A DNA stretch of 64,000 bases from Phymatolithon calcareum. Lineage: Eukaryota > Rhodophyta > Florideophyceae > Hapalidiales. This document shows positions 58,799-64,000 of this stretch, piece by piece; the stretch's first letter is position 1; each line of letters opens with the position of its first letter. The notes below the pieces were generated by a model. It worked only from the letters and a program-made list of their open reading frames with translations. It was not told the DNA's origin and made no database searches. The DNA lies in NCBI GenBank assembly GCA_977006965.1, contig OZ345357.1, positions 1,054,001 to 1,118,000 of the forward strand. The letters run 5' to 3'. The translations under genes were made by a program, and so were the position numbers.

Positions 58799-59360
58799 TC
58801 ACGTCCCTGTCAATATCACCCACGCTGCAGGAGTTCTCGCCCGGTGCACTATTTGTACAGCGTAACACACGAAAACCTTCACCCTTTCGTCGGAAGAGTA
58901 GTTAATCTTTCGATACACTTGGGGGTTGGTTTCTGGTTGGTAAAGTTCATGATGGTGACTTCCTCGAGAAGGGACCAGCACGTCGTCGGGATCGACGCGC
59001 AAAAGAGTACACCTGAAATGTGTCATTATTTTGCTGTGCACCTAATACGCTGAGCATGCAAGGACTTGATGAAATTACATCGGAAAAACTACCGTCCACC
59101 GTCCAGCCTGACGTCCAACGCAGACGAGGCCAAATTTGGTAGCATTTCTTGTAATAAATAAGACTGTTAGGTCTCACTTTGAAAACGTATGGTCGGTCCT
59201 TGACGAAGGTCCACGGGCCCGTGATGCTGTACGCAACGTTTAGCCACTGTTGCGACCAGCGCAGTCCAAAATACTGATATTCCGAATATTCTGCAGAGTG
59301 ACTTGTCATCGCACGGGGAACTACAATACCAACCATACCTGACGCATTAACCGGGGTCAT
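58799..59360 (-). other. Possible coding relic, unrecognised
   Basis: Two minus frames read protein-like in succession (EYSEYQYFGLRWSQQWLNVA, then in another frame HHHELYQPETNPQVYRKINY). They lie just downstream of helicase copy A on the same strand and could be its decayed continuation, but no helicase motif is visible. Confidence 0.3.
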
Positions 59361-59519
59361 TGCTGCACGGAGCCGATCCTTGTGAAGCGCGTCTTGGGCA
59401 CGAACTGAACATTGAGATCGTCACGTCGTTGTCGCTTAGTGTCTCACGAAGGAATCGAAGCAAACTTTCTATGGTACCTCAAGTACATATTGAGGGTGCG
59501 AAGGATTGCGATGCCTTTA

Positions 59520-62500
59520 TTATCAAAAGGTGCCGTAATGTGCGACCTTATATACGGCAAATAATGATTGAAGGGTGCGTGAGACGGGCATTGGTAGCCC
59601 TTTTTGGATCAACGTCTTCAAATTTTCATCCACATTTGCGTTCGACGGAACATATACCAGAACACGAAACGGGGCAACATGGATGCGGCCTAGGTTCTGC
59701 GTATTTTATATTCTCATTCTGTTCTGCGGCACGCCGTCGCTGTTCGACAGAATCGTCTACAGCAGTACCAGCATTGTGGTGGTTTTCCCTGTCCCTGGAG
59801 GTCCTTGAATGTCGGTAAGTTTGCTACTGGACGAGCTGCTTGCACCCTTCGGTCGCCCTGAATAGTATCTGGCGTTGAGTTTGCCAGCTTGTTTTAAAAC
59901 CACGTTAACCGCATCGGCCTGAGACGGGTTCACAACTTCGAGTTCACCCAGCTTCTTCAACAAAGAATCAATTAGGATATTGCCCTTAATCATCACCTTG
60001 ACTATCTGCTTCCTTCGTCAGGCCTTAGCCTCGTTCGCAGGATTTTGTTCGGAGAAGCAGCTCGCTGACCGTAGTGCTTGAATTTGCCGCTGTCGAGGCA
60101 CCAGGCTTGTTACGCGAGTGCCCCATGCTTTCCGGTCTTGTCCAATGGAGGGAAAGTTTTGCACACTGGCAACCTGAAAACGAAAACTGATTGTTTTCTC
60201 CCGTCGTCAGGCGTCCTAACCACGCGGAGAACATCAAAGACATTGCCTTTTGGCTCTTCCTCCTCGCGTTCTAAACATCCGCTAGATGTATGCCACAGGC
60301 CTTGAACTTGTTCTCAACATCCAAGTCACGGCCAAGGGTTCTGATGACGCCATTTCTGATGAACCTTATAGATAGCTCCAACCTGTCGTTCACTATCTTC
60401 ATGGCAGATTGCAACTCAAAAGGCGAGAACAAAACTGTGAAATGAGCTCTTCCAACTTCGACGTCTTGCATGAAAGATGCTTTGGCTTCGCTTGCCAAAA
60501 CAGGAGTCCAAAACTTGACGTATGCTTCGGCGTCAGGAAACGTTGCGGGCATGGCTGTGTCCACAATCATTCCTCTGTAACCTTCATAATTCATACTTGG
60601 ATGTAATATGCCTGCATGAAAGGAATCCATAGACCTCAAATTGACATGGCGCTGTCGATGGATTAATGGATATAGCGGTTTCGGCTTTTGCACGGGAGGG
60701 GACTTCGGTTTGCGCGGTTTATCACGGCGAAGGGTCACCAAAAGAGCCCTCTGCGCCCTTTCTCTTGCACCGGCCCGACTTTTTTTTAAATCCCTTGACG
60801 TGTTTTGGATCACGCGCTTCACAGGAAGTCTTGAACCAAATTGGGGACAATAGACTGCACGATTGGAAGCGAGGGACAGTACCCCTTGTTACAAATGACA
60901 TGGGGTCAGGTGCCCTTGATGATGCGATTGCGGAAGCTTCTAGTCAAGATTCACGTCGTTTCCGAGCAAGGACAGTGTCCTTTATCTTTTCCGACTGATT
61001 CAGTCCCTCTGTCAAAGCAACGCACTGATCTTCGTCAAGAAGACGAGAAATTTCTTGAGCACAGACGTGTATAAACGTCGAAGTTTTGCTGTTGGTGTTG
61101 TGTTTGACGCACATGTGATGACCGTTTCGACCCAAGTTTTCCGCAACTCTCTCCCATTGAGGTCCATGTCCGCAATCATGGCCAACACTTCGGCATGGAC
61201 ATCAATATCCCCCACGCGTGCGAGGGGTTCTATCAGTCTCCGCACATGCCTTAGAGACCTTCCCATCCACAGCTCAAACGAATTGTCCTGTGTACGAGCG
61301 TCTTCTGAGAATATGTTCCTTAAAAGATTGCAAATGGTATTCTGGGCATCGTCAAGCTCGGCGAAAAGAGGGAACAGCTTCGCCCGCATGGCGTTTCCGT
61401 AATGGACGAGATGGCACATGTGTTCGTCGAACGAATTTTTGAGCTCAAAAAACGAAAGAATTCGAGATGTTTGCAGAATCCCTTTCGCCGCTTGCACAGA
61501 ACACTTAGAATCATCTCTAAAAGCTGTTAAGATGCGAAACATTTTGTCATCTGATTTGCCGACCTCCATAACACTCCGCATGAACTCTCTCGCTGCATTT
61601 TGTATGGCACCGATCCGGCTCGCAAATAGATGACCACTGTGATACGCCAGACGAGGTTTCCACCACGGTTGTGAGTTGCGTTTCTGATGCGGAAGAAAAC
61701 GCGTCATCGTATTCTGGATTTTTGACAAGCAGCCCAGGGCCGTCGAATCATCATATGTCAGAGGCGAGTCCCAAAGTTGAAAATCCTCTTCTACGCAACG
61801 AAATGACGGCGACAATCTCACACCCCTGTGCACCTCCAGCAGAATTTCTCCTAAACCTTTCTGAACCGCAGATGGATACGGAAGCAGCGCTTTGTTGCAT
61901 ACAGCTTATCCCACAAGGTTCCCATCAACGGGATAGGGCCTCTTTGATCGATCATTTTGAGCCAGTCCTTCTGCCATACATCACACAAACACCGATAGAT
62001 CGTGTGGTCAAGACGGTCCTTCAACAATATGGACAGCGGCTACATCCCGAGTTCACGGATGACTATCGTTGTCAATGGCTTCCCTAGAATGCATTGGAGG
62101 ACGTTGCATGCATCAGAGAGGAGAATCTCTGCAGAGAGAGCAATAGACAACTCAGTCATGCCTTGTCTGTGACAAAGATGTCGAGCAACTTGTGGACTGC
62201 TGCTGCATGGGGAAATGGTGGAATGGGAGCGCCGCATTTATACCCATGCAATATTACTTGGGCTGCAACCATCCGTCCACATTTGATGACTTCGATGGCA
62301 TCATTTGCAAGCAATGTAACCTCGCGTTTCCTGCCAATTTTCAAAAGAAACTCCGACTGGTCAGTCATGAGCTCAGGACAAATTTTCGTCTGGGGATGGG
62401 CTTCAACGACGGTCACATTTAGCTGCAACAGACGTTGCATGCATCAGAGAGGAGAATCTCTGCAGAGAGAGCAATAGACAACTCAGCCATGCCTTGTCTA

Positions 62501-62862
62501 TGACAAAGATGTCGAGCAACTTGTGTACTGCTGCTGAATGGTGGAATGGGAGCGCCGCATTTATACCCATGCAATATTACTTGGGCTGCAACCATCCGTC
62601 CACATTTGATGACTTCGATGGCATCATTTGCAAGCAATCCAACCTCGGGTCTCCTGCTAATTTTCGAAAGAAACTCCAACCGGTCAGTCATGAGCTCAGT
62701 GTCTCCTGTGAACGGAACTATCGGTAAAATCGAGCAATGCACGACAGTGTCTGCTGCAGAGAAGCGTGAACGAACAAATATGTGCCTGTTAACAAAAGTA
62801 TCGACACTGAACGGACATAGTGGGTGTGTAAGCGCCACGTGAATACAGTATTGATAAGACAT
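59520..62862 (-). pseudogene. Superfamily 1 (UPF1/Sen1-like) helicase, decayed copy A, N-terminal to motif Ia
   Basis: Minus-strand fragments in consistent order form a large protein broken by stops and shifts. 62862-62040 has an unrecognised N-terminal block, partly duplicated. 62010-61870 reads LKDRLDHTIYRCLCDVWQKD. 61833-61012 is a long open frame (VHRGVRLSPSFRCVEEDFQL to RLYTSVL) of unknown fold. 60822-60271 contains FWTPVLASEAKASFMQ, like the region before the motor in Sen1/UPF1-type helicases. 59996-59757 carries the Q-motif (LEVVNPSQADAVN) and Walker A (IQGPPGTGKTTT). About 59690-59590 shows motif Ia (VLVYVPSNANVDENL). Motifs II to VI are not seen beyond this. The parent enzyme would be an ATP-driven RNA/DNA helicase; whether it was a host gene or carried by a mobile element is unknown. 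Confidence 0.75.
62100..62699. repeat. Tandem duplication inside helicase relic, offset 331 bp
   Basis: 62100-62371 and 62431-62699 are nearly identical, both beginning GACGTTGCATGCATCAGAG. Copy one has eight extra bases near 62208, which shift the minus frame, so only copy two keeps the frame through this part. The 59 bases between are unique. Confidence 0.92.
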
Positions 62863-63155
62863 GAGAGTTGGCGCTGACTGTGCGGTTGAAGTGCGTACCC
62901 GTTAGATTTTCTCTGTGCATCATAGTGAGTGGTTGGTTACCAACACGGACGCATGGCCTCGGCATTTGGCGCCGAATAGCAGTTTTTCTTGTGAAAGTTT
63001 GAACGGTTCGCGGTCGCATTGGTTTCGTCGTAAATATTGAAAATAATTTCGTTATTTTCAAGATTGGCACTTACAGTAGCGAAAGGTCACAATATTTGTG
63101 GAGGGGTAGGGGATTATTAATACGATTCTTAGCGTGGAGGGCTACGGTATCAAGG
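62863..63155. other. Spacer between the two helicase relics
   Basis: No motif seen. Confidence 0.4.
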
Positions 63156-64000
63156 TCAAAGGTTGCGCGATTGACTGCTGGCGGGTTTTGGGCCCTTGGG
63201 GGCGCCCCGATCCGCATTCACGTATTTGGCGGCCTTCTGCGTTGGCTGTCGTTCCCAATCTTGTACGGGCAAGTCGTGCACCTCGGCAGGCACATCGGAC
63301 GCGTGTTTAGCGATACGCGTCTGTGCACCGAAAAAGACTTCACCAAAAATTTCGTGGGGACAGGGCGCTTCTTTCTGCTGCAGTGTTTCGTTCGACTTAG
63401 CGGTTAAGGCAGTGGTATTTGTCACAGCAATGACGGCGTAATGGGCGTGAGTGAGACCGACGTTTATTCATGTTCGGTCGTTCACGAAACCGTTCCCTGC
63501 GCAAGCTTCGCGAGCAGTTGTTAACACAAAAGTCAAGTGCGCGCCGAAGGTCCTCGTTTCGTATTTTCCTTTTCAACAATTGGACCTGGGCACTATACCG
63601 TGAGAGAATAGCAACCTCGCCAACGAGTTGGTCCTTCGACAACAAGCGGAACAGGTTAATCAACGACATGACAATCAGCCGCGCTTTGCCCTCGTTCTTT
63701 AATGAGTTGGTTCGTGTTCTTCTTTCCCTTGCCACAACAGAAAGGAGATATTTGAATACGTCAGAGGATCGAAAAGTTTTCTTGGGATCAAAATGATATC
63801 TCTCATGGTATTGATGTCCTTCATGCTCTTAAGGCATATCAGGTGCCGTCACAAAATTGCTCTCTCGGGAACTGGAAAATCTCAGAGCACATGCGGTACT
63901 GCGTATTCAAGAGGAGCACCTTACTGAGGGCGCTTTAGACAGCCCTTCCGAAAAGCGACTTGCTACATGCAACTTGAACAGACTTCTCATTCAACAAAAC
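63156..64000 (-). pseudogene. Superfamily 1 helicase, decayed copy B, C-terminal motifs; continues past the window edge
   Basis: On the minus strand from the right edge: SLFGRAV, a stop, then VLLLNTQYRMCSEIFQFPRE (motif IV region; QYRM at about 63889-63903). Then 63735-63560 in another frame has VGEVAILSRYSAQVQLLKRK (the segment before motif V). Then, after a further shift, GFVNDRT, a stop and INVGLTHAHYAVIAVTN (motif VI, usual NVALTRA with Arg changed to His), running on to 63156. Motif V (the VDxFQG segment) is missing, so a deletion lies between. This is the end of a second helicase copy standing in tandem with copy A on the same strand. Confidence 0.75.

Noticed and set aside
1-64000. CRISPR arrays, operons with ribosome binding sites, prophage
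   Set aside because: No regularly spaced repeats and no bacterial gene arrangement; the gene set and spacing are eukaryotic.

Overview
The window looks like nuclear DNA of a multicellular red alga, probably a florideophyte such as Chondrus. The evidence is a plant/alga-type GARP (G2-like) factor, a TypA/BipA GTPase, Rho signalling genes and sterol genes, all read as single uninterrupted frames, in very long gene-poor DNA full of decayed transposons. The species is an inference. I see no rRNA, tRNA or CRISPR array.

Layout. Positions 1-3078 hold two butted relics: a GC-rich minus-strand frame with two in-frame stops (possibly an endogenised totivirus-like coat-protein region) and the 3' part of a pogo/Tigger-like DNA transposon. 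A GARP factor lies at 6316-7197 (-). Then come about 12 kb without a confident host gene, holding hairpins, a small frame with a 156-bp in-frame duplication, a broken non-LTR retroelement (14321-15790, -) and an unknown broken frame (18051-18756). Positions 19990-27586 form the gene-dense island: pICln, then C-4 sterol methyl oxidase and farnesyl diphosphate synthase head to head, then TypA. A second copy of the retroelement ends at 30868. After another desert come a bHLH-like/GAF-like gene (39531-40868, -), a divergent pair of Rho GTPase and RhoGAP-like gene (46676-49093), and a paralogue of the bHLH-like gene (52459-53784, +). The last 6.5 kb hold two decayed copies of a large superfamily 1 helicase.

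How genes may work together. The two isoprenoid/sterol genes share a divergent promoter region in which the same ten-base CCAAT-containing word sits 77 and 89 bases upstream of the two start codons. The Rho GTPase and the RhoGAP-like protein share an 849-base divergent intergenic region, but the GAP-like protein lacks the catalytic arginine, so it may bind rather than switch off its partner.

Most unusual signals: fourteen long hairpins or near-perfect palindromes of unrelated sequence scattered between genes; a module of hairpins plus a conserved tail present twice, 41 kb apart; and a Tudor-like segment set inside the RNase H domain of the retroelement family. All calls are from reading the sequence; no database search was run.
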